Source: SKPS01 sp964469215 | GTDB lineage: Bacteria > Bacteroidota > Bacteroidia > Bacteroidales > SKPS01 | Assembly: GCA_964469215.1 (NCBI GenBank) | Contig: CAYXYB010000001.1 | Location: 620,001 to 684,000, forward strand | DNA length: 64,000 nucleotides | Reading direction: 5' to 3' | In this document: positions 1 through 7,574 of the stretch, piece after piece | How positions within the stretch are numbered: position 1 is the stretch's first letter | How the letters are laid out: every line of letters starts with the position of its first letter | Made by a program: the position numbers and the translations under genes | Notes under the pieces: generated by a model | Database searches by the model: none | Told to the model about the DNA's origin: nothing | What the model saw: only the letters and a program-made list of their open reading frames with translations

Positions 1-773
1 TGATCAGGATCGTAAAAAACTGCCACTCCGACAACACTAAATTCATCTGAACCCGGCAAACGGAGGTTCTCCTCACCTTGCTTTTTAATACCCAGTGGCC
101 TACCATTATGTTTAATCACCAGAAAGGTTGACTCTTTAGCCCTCCTAAGACTGTCAATGGTAAAATTGAACCTTGTACTGCCCTGCTGGGTAGTCCACTT
201 CAAGTTAACCCTGCTATCAAGATACCACCCATCAAGAACCTGTTTCACATCATCCAGGGATGCCTGGTCTGCAGTAGATACAAACCCAGTCACCCTGTAC
301 AGGCCGGGTTGATCCTCAATAGTGGAAGGGGGATTGAGTTGAACCTCGTAATTCTGTCTTATGGTGTGAAACTGGAAGACGAACTCCTGAAATGACTCGG
401 GAACCGGCCTCAACAAACTAAGCCTGAACGTGCAGGTATAGGTGGTATTCTGCTTCATCGGTGATGAGGACCTGAACTCCAATGTGCGGAAATCGGACCA
501 GAATACCTCACCATCAACAGCGGGTGAAAAAGATAAAAGCGATGGGTCTGCCTTTTTCCCGATCATGAGAGAATCAGCAAAAGGCTGCGCTAATCTGACC
601 TTGATTGTAGATGTGGTCGAAATTACTCCTGATGTATATGCCGTAATATAATCGCGGAACGCAGGATCCGGTTTGAGAAACTTTAAAGGATCTCCTGCCC
701 GGGCAATAACGATAATTAACACTATGGCCAGAATTGTAGCAGGGATGGCAAACCTGATGTGCTTTCTTTTCAT
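1..773 (-). CDS. Alpha-2-macroglobulin-like protein, N-terminal part (cut by window edge)
   Basis: An open frame runs from an ATG at 773 off the left end of the window, giving about 257 residues without a stop. The product starts with a short basic stretch and a hydrophobic segment (about residues 7-24, IPATILAIVLIIVIAR), so it is exported or membrane anchored. It continues with a region resembling the first MG domains of bacterial alpha-2-macroglobulin (YfhM-like) proteins of Bacteroidota, including FRDYITAYTSGVIS and VRLAQPF. Family members are periplasmic protease traps of about 1,500-1,900 residues, so most of the gene lies outside and the thioester motif cannot be checked. It is divergent from the aldehyde oxidoreductase gene. 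Assignment is from the N-terminal pattern only. Confidence 0.7.
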   Translation of the reverse strand, partial: MKRKHIRFAIPATILAIVLIIVIARAGDPLKFLKPDPAFRDYITAYTSGVISTTSTIKVRLAQPFADSLMIGKKADPSLLSFSPAVDGEVFWSDFRTLEFRSSSPMKQNTTYTCTFRLSLLRPVPESFQEFVFQFHTIRQNYEVQLNPPSTIEDQPGLYRVTGFVSTADQASLDDVKQVLDGWYLDSRVNLKWTTQQGSTRFNFTIDSLRRAKESTFLVIKHNGRPLGIKKQGEENLRLPGSDEFSVVGVAVFYDPD

Positions 774-923
774 TCTTGATATAGGTTTTTAGGAATTGAT
801 ACTTAACGTAAAAGTATTGTTTATCATATTAAAAGGATAAATATTTCTGTATAATAATCCGATATGCATTTCTGTACATATCTGATTTAAATGAAATTGA
901 TTTTTTATCACCTTTTAAATATC

Positions 924-931
924 TATTTTTG
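924..931 (+). promoter_or_regulatory. Bacteroidota -7 box (TATTTTTG) upstream of the aldehyde oxidoreductase gene
   Basis: TATTTTTG fits the Bacteroidota TAnnTTTG consensus exactly and lies 41 bases before the ATG at 973. A TTTT (901-904) sits 19 bases upstream, a three-of-four match to the TTTG -33 element. Confidence 0.5.
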
Positions 932-972
932 CACACAGTGAAAACAAGCAAACAAATAAATACCATACAATT

Positions 973-3132
973 ATGAACATTGAAGAGTTAAAAAAGCAGC
1001 ACCACCTCATTAAGGAGGTGGATTACAGCGTAACGCCTGTTGAAAGGGGTTACACAGACAAAGTGTTATACATCAATCTTAAAGATCTGGAACCGGTTAT
1101 AAAGGAGGTTCCTGAACTCATGAAAGAGAAGTTCATTGGTGGCAGGGGATATGGTTTGAAATTGTTATGGGATGCCACAAAGCCTGAAACCAAATGGAAC
1201 GATCCGGAGAATGAGATAATAATTTCCCCAGGTCCGATTGCAGGAATTACACAGTATTCCGGTACCGGAAAATCTATATGTGTTTCTATCTCTCCTCAGA
1301 CAGATATTCCAATTGACAGCAACGTAGGTGGTTTTTTCGGACCTTTCCTGAAGTTTTGCGGGTTTGATGCACTGGAACTCCAGCATAAAACGGGTAAAGA
1401 CCTGATAATAGTGATTGATGGAACAAAGGGTAAGATACGGTTCGAGGAGATACCATCAGGATATCCCGTTGACAGTCATGAGTTGGCAGAGGTTCTCACT
1501 GAGATTTATGCTGATGACGAGAAGGACAGGAAGAACATTGCAGTTGTTTCGAGCGGGGCTGCTGCAGAACATTCACTGATTGGAATGCTGAATTTCAGTT
1601 TCTATGATTCGAAACGCAAAAAGGTACGTCTGAAACAGGCTGGCAGAGGAGGCATAGGTACTGTTTTTCGTGATAAAAATGTCAGGGCTTTGGTTGCAAA
1701 GATACCCGGCGTTAAGGGTAACCTGAACAATGTTGTTGATCTTGAGGCGATAATGGAACGGGGCAAACGCTTCAACAAAGAGATGAGAGAACTTGACGAC
1801 AGTCAGAGTGAAATGAAGACGAAAGGGACTGCACACCTGGTAAACATAATGAACGATTATGACCTTTTACCGGTTCATAATTTCAAATATGGCAGTCACA
1901 AAGATGCCGACAACATACATGGTGATGTGTGGAAGAAGATGTTCACCCAGGGTATTCCTGATGGATGTTGGATAGGGTGCAACATGGCGTGTGCAAAGGG
2001 TGTTGACGAGTATTTGTTGCGCACAGGCCCATATGCCGGGCAGAAGGTTATCGTGGATGGTCCTGAGTATGAGAATGCCGGAGGGCTTGGTTCAAACTGC
2101 GGTATCTTTAACCCCGATTATATTGTGGAGGCGAACTTCTACTGCGACACTTACGGTATATGCACCATAACCTGGGGCACCCTTATGGCCTTTGTAATGG
2201 AGTGCTTTGAGAATGGTATCCTCAACGAGGAGCGTACCGGCGGGCTGAAGCTCAACTTCGGCAATGCTGATTCGGCAATGGAGTTGTTGCATCAACTTGC
2301 CAGAGGTGAAGGCTTTGGATTGATTGCCGGTCAGGGTGTAAGGAAAATGAAGAAGATATTTGCCCAAAAGGGATGGGGCGATGCGGCTTTCATGGAGGAT
2401 ATAGGAATGGAAAACAAAGGGCTGGAGTATTCTGAGTATGTATCCAAGGAGTCGTTGGCACAACAGGGTGGTTTTGCTCTAACAAACAAAGGGCCGCAGC
2501 ACGATGAGGCGTGGCTTATATTTATGGATATGGTAAACAACCAGATACCCACATTCAAGGACAAGGCTGAAGCATTGCATTACTTTCCAATGTTCCGTAC
2601 GTGGTTTGGGCTTCAGGGTTTATGCAAGCTTCCGTGGAACGATGTGGAGCCTGAGAATAATGCCGAGACTGACGAACCGGCAAAGGTGCCTGAGCATGTT
2701 GATAACTATGTGACTATATACAAGGCAGTAACAGGAAAGCCTTTCGACAAGCATGAGCTGATCCGTCAGAGTGAGCGGGTTTATAATTTTCAGAGGACAT
2801 TTAACATAAGGAGGGGATATGGACTACGTGTTCATGACAAGCAACCCTACCGGGCAGCAGGTCCTGTGACAGTAGAGGAATACGAATCAAGAGCAGAGCG
2901 GTACGATACTCAGCTCAAGGAGTTGGTTGGCATTAACCCTGATGGGATGACAACACCGGAAAAAGTGGCTGCCATGCGAGCATATCGTGAAGACCGGTTT
3001 GAACAGCTTATCGATGCTGTTTACAAGCGGAGAGGATGGACAAGGAATGGTGTGCCTACCATTGAGCACCTGAAGGATCTGGGAATGGATCTGCCGGAGG
3101 TTATTGAGGTGGTGAAGGATAAGCAGAGTTGA
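973..3132 (+). CDS. Aldehyde:ferredoxin oxidoreductase family protein (tungsten/molybdenum bis-pterin enzyme)
   Basis: A 719-residue protein of the AOR family, cytoplasmic enzymes that oxidise aldehydes to carboxylic acids with ferredoxin as acceptor, using a tungstopterin or molybdopterin and one [4Fe-4S] cluster. The N-terminal AOR domain (about residues 50-240) carries GGRGYGLKLLW and PGPIAGITQYSGTGKS, typical of the pterin-binding region. Cluster cysteines are probably Cys332, Cys336 and Cys340 in CWIGCNMAC, plus Cys551 in GLQGLC. The first spacing is C-x3-C where characterised AORs have C-x2-C. Length is somewhat above the roughly 605-residue Pyrococcus AOR. No ferredoxin or MoaD gene is adjacent; it stands alone with its own promoter box. 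Substrate is unknown. Family assignment is firm; activity as a true aldehyde oxidoreductase is inference. Confidence 0.88.
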   Translation: MNIEELKKQHHLIKEVDYSVTPVERGYTDKVLYINLKDLEPVIKEVPELMKEKFIGGRGYGLKLLWDATKPETKWNDPENEIIISPGPIAGITQYSGTGKSICVSISPQTDIPIDSNVGGFFGPFLKFCGFDALELQHKTGKDLIIVIDGTKGKIRFEEIPSGYPVDSHELAEVLTEIYADDEKDRKNIAVVSSGAAAEHSLIGMLNFSFYDSKRKKVRLKQAGRGGIGTVFRDKNVRALVAKIPGVKGNLNNVVDLEAIMERGKRFNKEMRELDDSQSEMKTKGTAHLVNIMNDYDLLPVHNFKYGSHKDADNIHGDVWKKMFTQGIPDGCWIGCNMACAKGVDEYLLRTGPYAGQKVIVDGPEYENAGGLGSNCGIFNPDYIVEANFYCDTYGICTITWGTLMAFVMECFENGILNEERTGGLKLNFGNADSAMELLHQLARGEGFGLIAGQGVRKMKKIFAQKGWGDAAFMEDIGMENKGLEYSEYVSKESLAQQGGFALTNKGPQHDEAWLIFMDMVNNQIPTFKDKAEALHYFPMFRTWFGLQGLCKLPWNDVEPENNAETDEPAKVPEHVDNYVTIYKAVTGKPFDKHELIRQSERVYNFQRTFNIRRGYGLRVHDKQPYRAAGPVTVEEYESRAERYDTQLKELVGINPDGMTTPEKVAAMRAYREDRFEQLIDAVYKRRGWTRNGVPTIEHLKDLGMDLPEVIEVVKDKQS

Positions 3133-3136
3133 TTCA

Positions 3137-3315
3137 ATTAAGGATTACGAATTACGAATTACAGGTGCACGAATTCGCGATTTTACGGCTGCACGAATTA
3201 ACGACTGCACGATTCCCCGATTGACAAACAGCTAATCCCGAAAAACCAGAGATCTCTGATTTCATAGTTTTTCGGGACAGCTAACAGCCAACAGCCAACA
3301 GCCAAAGGCCGATTT
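3137..3315. repeat. Intergenic repeat block with hairpin and short direct repeats
   Basis: Between the aldehyde oxidoreductase and GNAT genes lies a mosaic of short repeats: three ATTACGA/ATTAC units, several CACGAATT/GCACGA units, and tandem ACAGCCA copies near 3290-3303. A long inverted repeat pairs CCCGAAAAAC (from about 3238) with GTTTTTCGGG, enclosing the palindrome CAGAGATCTCTG. No T-tract follows, so it is not a classical terminator. No coding potential is seen. Confidence 0.6.
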
Positions 3316-3364
3316 TCTTTTTTCCACTAAAAATAAATTCCCTTTCTTTGTTGAAAACATCACT

Positions 3365-4486
3365 ATGACCATAACCGTAATGGAGTTGTCGGGGAGAAGG
3401 GATCTGATGAGATTCATTTTTCTGCCTGAGAATATCCATAAAGGGCAGGAATCGTGGGTTCACCCTTTGTACATCGATGAGTGGACATATTTCAACCCCA
3501 AATGGAACAAGTCATTTAAAGGTTGTGATACCGTGCTTGCCCTGGCTTGGCAGGGAGATAAGCCTGTTGGTAGAATAATGGGGATCATCAACCGAAGTTA
3601 CAATAAAAAACATAATGAACAGAATGCGCGGTTCAGCTATCTGGAGTGCTACCGGGATATTGAAATCGCCCGTGCTCTGATAGGATTTGTTACCGACTGG
3701 GCGAGTAAGCATGGGATGAAAAAGCTCCTCGGGCCTTTGGGCTTCTCTGACAAGGATCCGCAGGGTTGCATGATTGAGGGATTTGACGAAAGGGTGACGC
3801 TGGTAACCAACCACAACCATCCGTGGATGGAGGAGTTTTATGAGGAACTGGGGTTTAGAAAGGAGATAGACATGGTTTCATATATATCACCTGTTACCGA
3901 CAAGGTGCCGGAATACATAGAGACCATATCGAAGCGTGTAATGCAAAGTGGGCGGTACAAATTACTGGAGTTCAACCGCCGGCGCGCTCTTAAGCCATGG
4001 ATAGTGCCAATCTTCAGGCTGGTGAATGAAACCTACAGTCATCTTTTCGGATTTATTGAGATGACAGAAGAGGAGATGCACGAGATGGCAAGGCGCTATC
4101 TGCCATTACTGAATCCACGGTTTGTTAAGGTGATTACCACTGCCGATGGTGAGGTAGCCGCTTTCCTGATAAGCATGCCTGAACTCAGTGATGGCATAAG
4201 GAGGGCACGGGGACGGCTCTTTCCATTCGGGTGGTTCCATATCCTGCGCGAGAGCCGCAGGTCGGATATGCTTACCCTCCTCCTGGGCGCGGTGAAGGTG
4301 AAGTACCGTGGCCTTGGACTTGAGACCCTGCTGGGAATGAAGATATATGAATCAGCTATCAGTGCCGGGATAAAAGCAATGGACAGCCATCTCATTCTTG
4401 AGACCAACAGCCCTATGCGAGACGAGTTTGAACGATTGCCGCACAGGCTCCATAAAAGGTTCAGGGTGTTTTCAATTGAGATCTGA
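3365..4486 (+). CDS. GNAT-like acyltransferase superfamily protein of unknown substrate
   Basis: A 373-residue soluble protein with no signal peptide or membrane segment. Its length and layout suggest two tandem GNAT-like folds: an N-terminal half with the PVGRIMGIINRSYN strand and FLGPLGFSDKD-like region (LLGPLGFSDKDPQG), and a C-terminal half with the acyl-CoA loop-like KVKYRGLGLETLLGMK. Similar proteins are common as hypothetical proteins in Bacteroidota. The substrate is not evident. It converges with the GNAT gene on the other strand, leaving 10 bases between stop codons. An ATG six codons downstream is an alternative start. Confidence 0.6.
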   Translation: MTITVMELSGRRDLMRFIFLPENIHKGQESWVHPLYIDEWTYFNPKWNKSFKGCDTVLALAWQGDKPVGRIMGIINRSYNKKHNEQNARFSYLECYRDIEIARALIGFVTDWASKHGMKKLLGPLGFSDKDPQGCMIEGFDERVTLVTNHNHPWMEEFYEELGFRKEIDMVSYISPVTDKVPEYIETISKRVMQSGRYKLLEFNRRRALKPWIVPIFRLVNETYSHLFGFIEMTEEEMHEMARRYLPLLNPRFVKVITTADGEVAAFLISMPELSDGIRRARGRLFPFGWFHILRESRRSDMLTLLLGAVKVKYRGLGLETLLGMKIYESAISAGIKAMDSHLILETNSPMRDEFERLPHRLHKRFRVFSIEI

Positions 4487-4496
4487 ATCAAAAAAA

Positions 4497-4982
4497 TCAC
4501 AAACCGAAATTCCTGATACCTTCCGCATCGAAGGTGCAGTCGAGCCATTCATCGTCGATATTTGCACCATACCGCCTGTAAACATCAATCGCGGGGGTGT
4601 TCCAGTTTAGCACCTGCCACTTGACCCTCTTGCACCCTTCATAGCGGGCAACTTCGAACACTTTTTTCAGCAGATTCCCTCCAATATTTTGACCTCTGAA
4701 CTCCTCTTTTATGTAGATGTCGTCAAGGTAAAGAGACTTGCCGACCCAAGTGTAGTAGGCGAAAAAGAAAAGAGCCATTCCAATAATATCACCATCCTTA
4801 TTTTCAGCAACGAAACACCGGAACAAATCCTGTTCTTCCATCATCTGGTCAATGGTGTTGGTTACTTTTTCCGGGGCTTTTTCATACATAGCAAGCTCCT
4901 TTATCAGGCTGAGGATTGCACGAAAGTCATCCGTGGTGGCAGGGCGGATGCGGTAAGAGAAGGGTTGTTCCAGGTTTTGCAT
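4497..4982 (-). CDS. GNAT family N-acetyltransferase (diamine/spermidine acetyltransferase-like)
   Basis: A 161-residue single-domain GNAT protein. The acetyl-CoA binding motif A reads LYLDDIYIKEEFRGQNIGG, and the C-terminal WNTPAIDVYRRYGA is typical of the group including eukaryotic spermidine/spermine N1-acetyltransferase and bacterial relatives. The start at 4982 is chosen because the frame upstream runs into the 26-bp tandem repeat and encodes a low-complexity extension (MNVRAQRAPEPRT) not expected in the family. The substrate could be a polyamine, diamine or amino acid analogue. It converges with the preceding plus-strand gene. Confidence 0.8.
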   Translation of the reverse strand: MQNLEQPFSYRIRPATTDDFRAILSLIKELAMYEKAPEKVTNTIDQMMEEQDLFRCFVAENKDGDIIGMALFFFAYYTWVGKSLYLDDIYIKEEFRGQNIGGNLLKKVFEVARYEGCKRVKWQVLNWNTPAIDVYRRYGANIDDEWLDCTFDAEGIRNFGL

Positions 4983-5017
4983 TTTATGTGGAGGTTTGGT
5001 TATTGTTCGGGGTTCTG

Positions 5018-5098
5018 GTGCTCGCTGTGCTCGCACGTTCATTGTGCTCGCTGTGCTCGCACGTTCATTGTGCTCGCTGTGCTCGCACGTTCATTGTG
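5018..5098. repeat. 26-bp tandem repeat running into an assembly gap
   Basis: Three perfect head-to-tail copies of a 26-bp unit (GTGCTCGCTGTGCTCGCACG followed by TTCATT) occupy 5018-5043, 5044-5069 and 5070-5095, then a fourth begins at 5096 and is lost in N. Inside each unit GTGCTCGC/TGTGCTCGC is itself duplicated. The copy number in the genome is unknown because of the gap. Confidence 0.95.
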
Positions 5099-5198
5099 NN
5101 NNNNNNNNNNNNNNNNNNNNNNNNNNNNNNNNNNNNNNNNNNNNNNNNNNNNNNNNNNNNNNNNNNNNNNNNNNNNNNNNNNNNNNNNNNNNNNNNNN
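5099..5198. other. 100-N assembly gap inside the tandem repeat
   Basis: Exactly 100 N, the conventional placeholder for a gap of unknown size. The same 26-bp unit resumes on the far side (CTCGCTGTGCTCGCACGTTC at 5199-5218), so the gap was probably caused by repeat collapse and may be longer or shorter than shown. Confidence 0.98.
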
Positions 5199-5262
5199 CT
5201 CGCTGTGCTCGCACGTTCGGGCTCGCGTAGCGAGCCTGTTCAGAGTTCAGGGTTCCGGGTTT
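5199..5262. repeat. End of tandem array and dispersed repeat block
   Basis: A partial 26-bp unit is followed by GCTCGCGTAGCGAGC, a perfect hairpin, and by CAGAGTTCAGGGTTCCGGGT. The last segment recurs nearly identically in the opposite orientation at 52809-52831. The CGAGCCTGTTC at 5231-5241 is repeated in inverted orientation at 5671-5681, so the two copies bracket the pseudogene. Confidence 0.8.
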
Positions 5263-5547
5263 TTATAATACTTTGATCAGGGCGTAAATGCCGATTAAAA
5301 CAATTGTTATTGAAATAATTACAGCAGCAATGTTGTTTTTAATTTCGATTTTTTTGATATTATTGATTTCTTTAAGTAGTTGTAAACGTTCCTCATCGGT
5401 TAACTTTGGTCGTTTGTTAAGAGCTACACGTGACTTATATTCATTTACAGCCTCCTTGTATATTCTGAAAGCTTATTTCAGTTTGATCAGTTCCCTGTTA
5501 TATTTCAAAGCACTGATCATCTGGGCTATATATCATTCACTTCTCAT
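5263..5547 (-). pseudogene. Decayed small membrane-anchored protein gene with two in-frame stops
   Basis: On the minus strand an ATG at 5547 opens a 95-codon frame that stays protein-like to its TAA at 5263 but is interrupted by TGA (codon 5) and TAA (codon 25). The conceptual product has a charged helical body (YKEAVNEYKSRVALNKRP, TDEERLQLLKEINNIKK) and ends with a 20-residue hydrophobic segment (AAVIISITIVLIGIYALIKV), so it looks like a small tail-anchored protein. No homologue is recognised. The overlapping plus-strand frame is only rich in hydrophobic residues because it is antisense to this. It is flanked by inverted copies of a short repeat. Two stops may be real decay or sequence error. 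Confidence 0.55.
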
Positions 5548-5635
5548 GTTTTATGTTATTTTAACAGATATACAAATACGGTTTAAAGATACTCTATTAC
5601 CATTGATTATCGTTTTTTCAGGACTTAAAAAATAA

Positions 5636-5835
5636 ATAAAGACATAAGAGCATAAGCGAGAACACTATGTGAACAGGCTCGTGCAGCTAGCCAGAACGCG
5701 CGAACGTCCTTCGGCAACCCTTTGACCTGGCTCAGGGCAAGGGCTCAGGAACCGTGAGGGCAAGAACCCGGAACACGAACGAAGTGAGCTGAACGCCCGA
5801 GCGCAGCGAGGGCAAAGAACTCTAAACCTAAACCC
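5636..5835. repeat. Repeat-rich spacer at the 3' end of the ACP/carbamoyltransferase operon
   Basis: This stretch has no coding signal. It contains GAACAGGCTCG (5671-5681, inverted copy of 5231-5241), GAACCCGGAAC (inverse of the GTTCCGGGTT near 5250) and GAGCGCAGCGAGGG near 5800, which resembles the GCGCAGCGAGC near 52838. It belongs to the same dispersed repeat family as the 5.0-5.26 kb block. With the gap and pseudogene it fills the 4983-5835 interval that has no intact gene. Confidence 0.7.
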
Positions 5836-6216
5836 TCACCACGTTTTCTCAAAGTATGCTTTGTCGAAAGTTCGGGTATGGTCGGTATAGAGGGAATTTT
5901 CGGTGTCTTTCAGGTGGAGGTTGTCGCTTCGGCCGGAGAGGCGGCGGAGCCATGCCAGGGGTGTAAGGACGAGAAAGAAAAGCACTGACAGAAGTATTAC
6001 AGGCATCACCTTTCCAAGAATGTTGGCCAGACCCATCCACAACCTGTAAATAAGGTATGCAATACGGCGGGATAATATGGCCGGCACCCCTGTCGCCACT
6101 GCTGCATAAAGTAGTCCGGGATATTTGGATCCCAGGAAAAGGAAAACAACCACCAGACCGGTAACTATCACGGCGATGGTCTCATACGTTTTTTCACTGC
6201 TGTTTCGCTTTTCCAT
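5836..6216 (-). CDS. SxtJ-family membrane protein
   Basis: A 126-residue protein with three or four hydrophobic segments (AVIVTGLVVVFLFLG, LLYAAVATGVPAIL, MPVILLSVLFFLVLTPLAWL) and a polar C-terminus ending FDKAYFEKTW. Size, topology and the tail match the SxtJ family, named after a protein of unknown function encoded beside the carbamoyltransferase SxtI in saxitoxin clusters. The context is the same here: a DUF5989-like gene 4 bases upstream, then an SGNH protein and a NodU/CmcH-type carbamoyltransferase. It is the last gene of the operon. It may help position the carbamoylation or acylation machinery at the membrane, but no activity is known. Confidence 0.75.
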   Translation of the reverse strand: MEKRNSSEKTYETIAVIVTGLVVVFLFLGSKYPGLLYAAVATGVPAILSRRIAYLIYRLWMGLANILGKVMPVILLSVLFFLVLTPLAWLRRLSGRSDNLHLKDTENSLYTDHTRTFDKAYFEKTW

Positions 6217-6220
6217 CTTA

Positions 6221-6370
6221 TCAGAATAAAGTATAAATAAATGGTGCTACCGCACTTCCGCCACCGAAGACTATCAGCAGCCCCAGGAGCAGCAGTATGA
6301 TGATCACCGGGGCGAGCCAGTATTTTTTACGCTCCTTCATAAAGAGCCATAAATCCCGTAATGTTTCCAT
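6221..6370 (-). CDS. Small DUF5989 (SxtK-like) membrane protein
   Basis: A 49-residue protein from ATG at 6370 to TGA at 6221. It has a cytoplasmic-looking basic N-terminus (METLRDLWLFMKERKKYW), one membrane helix (APVIIILLLLGLLIVFGGGS) and a short tail. Size and pattern match DUF5989 proteins, which accompany SxtJ and carbamoyltransferases; the SxtK protein of saxitoxin clusters has a similar length. It sits 1 base from the SGNH gene stop and 4 bases from the SxtJ start, so it is co-translated with them. The function is unknown. Confidence 0.75.
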   Translation of the reverse strand: METLRDLWLFMKERKKYWLAPVIIILLLLGLLIVFGGGSAVAPFIYTLF

Positions 6371-6371
6371 A

Positions 6372-7574
6372 TCAGTGTTGTATTAAACGGTATTTCTTCA
6401 ACAGCCTTTCTGCCATATCCCTGTGGGTTGCCGGTCCCGGATGTCCGTTCCAACCCAGAGACATTTCATGATGAAATCCACCTTCAGAAATATCAATGAT
6501 TGCAATGCCTTTTTGTTCGAGCATGCTGCACAATCGCTTTACAGACTTCATATCCGCATCGGGCCTTTCAGGATATAAAACAACGAAAAAATTGTCGTTC
6601 CCAAACTGCCGCTGGTATTCCAGCTTTGCTTCATGTATCACCTCAGCTATCAGTTTAATGTGACGTTTGCGGATTCGTAACGGGAAATCAATTTGAAAAT
6701 ATTTAATAATATTCAACCGGTAAACAGACTCGTAAAACTTTGAAATCAGCAGGCGACCATCAACGAATAATCTGTTCCGTTTAAGGCTGTCCCTGTCAAG
6801 ATAATAGTAGGGCTCATAGACAAGCCATTCCGTATATCTGTTCATGCTTCCAACAGACCGGTTAATGTGATCACTGAAGAAGACATAAAAAGCGCACCCA
6901 CTATCCTCCCGCACCTGTTCTCTCAGGGATTTATACTGCAACCGGGCCAGCATATGGTTGGGACCACGGCCTGTAACACCGTAATTATAAGCATTAAAAT
7001 CCTTCGCTGCCTCCTGAAAGCGAAAGGGCATGGTTTCATCATCACTCACATGGAGGCCGTATGTGATAGAACATCCGAAAAACAGGGCATATTGACTCCT
7101 GGTGGAGTCGTAGCCCGGGGTGATTCTTTTATGCCAGGCATCTGTGCTATAAAACGCATTACACACCGTGTCGGCACCTAATATTTCCACAGAATTAAAA
7201 CTTCTGTCTGCCGGTGGCACTTTCCCGATTTTACGTTTGATGTGATCTTCAGGAAAATCAGGCATGTTGAAGTTTCGTTTCGGATATTGGGGCAATCCCA
7301 GCAGTAAAGAGCAAACAATTTCAAGTATAAGAATCAGGGCAGGTAACAATGTAAGCCATGAAAGTAAAACCCTGCCAGATTGCACGGACAAAATATACAG
7401 GGCAATGAACAAGAGTAGAAAACCGGTATTGCGGGATAATATATAGGTTCCCGGAACCATTTCTTCGTAACGGTGAAAACCATATAAAAATGCAATTATC
7501 ATTAGAATGGCAATAATGGCCAGAATCAAAAACAATCTGTTCAGAAAATATTTTTTACCCTTTTTATACATCAT
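6372..7574 (-). CDS. Membrane-anchored SGNH/GDSL-like hydrolase
   Basis: A 400-residue protein with about three N-terminal hydrophobic segments (residues about 10-90) followed by an SGNH-fold domain. Block I is FFGCSITYG with the likely nucleophile Ser169. GVTGRGPNHML fits blocks II/III, and NGHPGPATH near the C-terminus supplies the block V histidine. Proteins of this type esterify or de-esterify glycans or lipids at the membrane. The start at 7574 overlaps the carbamoyltransferase stop (TGATG), the normal coupling in this operon; an ATG at 7601 would add nine residues inside the upstream gene. Sitting between a carbamoyltransferase and SxtK/SxtJ-like proteins, it may act on the same product. 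The substrate is unknown. Confidence 0.72.
   Translation of the reverse strand: MMYKKGKKYFLNRLFLILAIIAILMIIAFLYGFHRYEEMVPGTYILSRNTGFLLLFIALYILSVQSGRVLLSWLTLLPALILILEIVCSLLLGLPQYPKRNFNMPDFPEDHIKRKIGKVPPADRSFNSVEILGADTVCNAFYSTDAWHKRITPGYDSTRSQYALFFGCSITYGLHVSDDETMPFRFQEAAKDFNAYNYGVTGRGPNHMLARLQYKSLREQVREDSGCAFYVFFSDHINRSVGSMNRYTEWLVYEPYYYLDRDSLKRNRLFVDGRLLISKFYESVYRLNIIKYFQIDFPLRIRKRHIKLIAEVIHEAKLEYQRQFGNDNFFVVLYPERPDADMKSVKRLCSMLEQKGIAIIDISEGGFHHEMSLGWNGHPGPATHRDMAERLLKKYRLIQH

Noticed and set aside
2092..2463. Minus-strand frames inside the aldehyde oxidoreductase gene and comparable long antisense frames elsewhere
   Set aside because: They lie fully opposite well-supported genes, have no family resemblance and show composition set by the sense strand.
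3238..3280. Hairpin after the aldehyde oxidoreductase gene as a terminator
   Set aside because: The long stem is not followed by a T-tract and has a large loop; it looks more like a repeat element.
4983..5042. N-terminal extension of the GNAT gene to 5042
   Set aside because: The added 20 residues are encoded by the tandem repeat and are not GNAT-like.
5018..5218. CRISPR-like array
   Set aside because: The 26-bp units are joined head to tail with no unique spacers, and no cas gene is nearby.
5288..5635. Plus-strand 115-residue hydrophobic frame
   Set aside because: It is antisense to a more protein-like minus-strand frame with a charged helix and tail anchor, has no recognisable family, and its hydrophobicity reflects the AT-rich complement.
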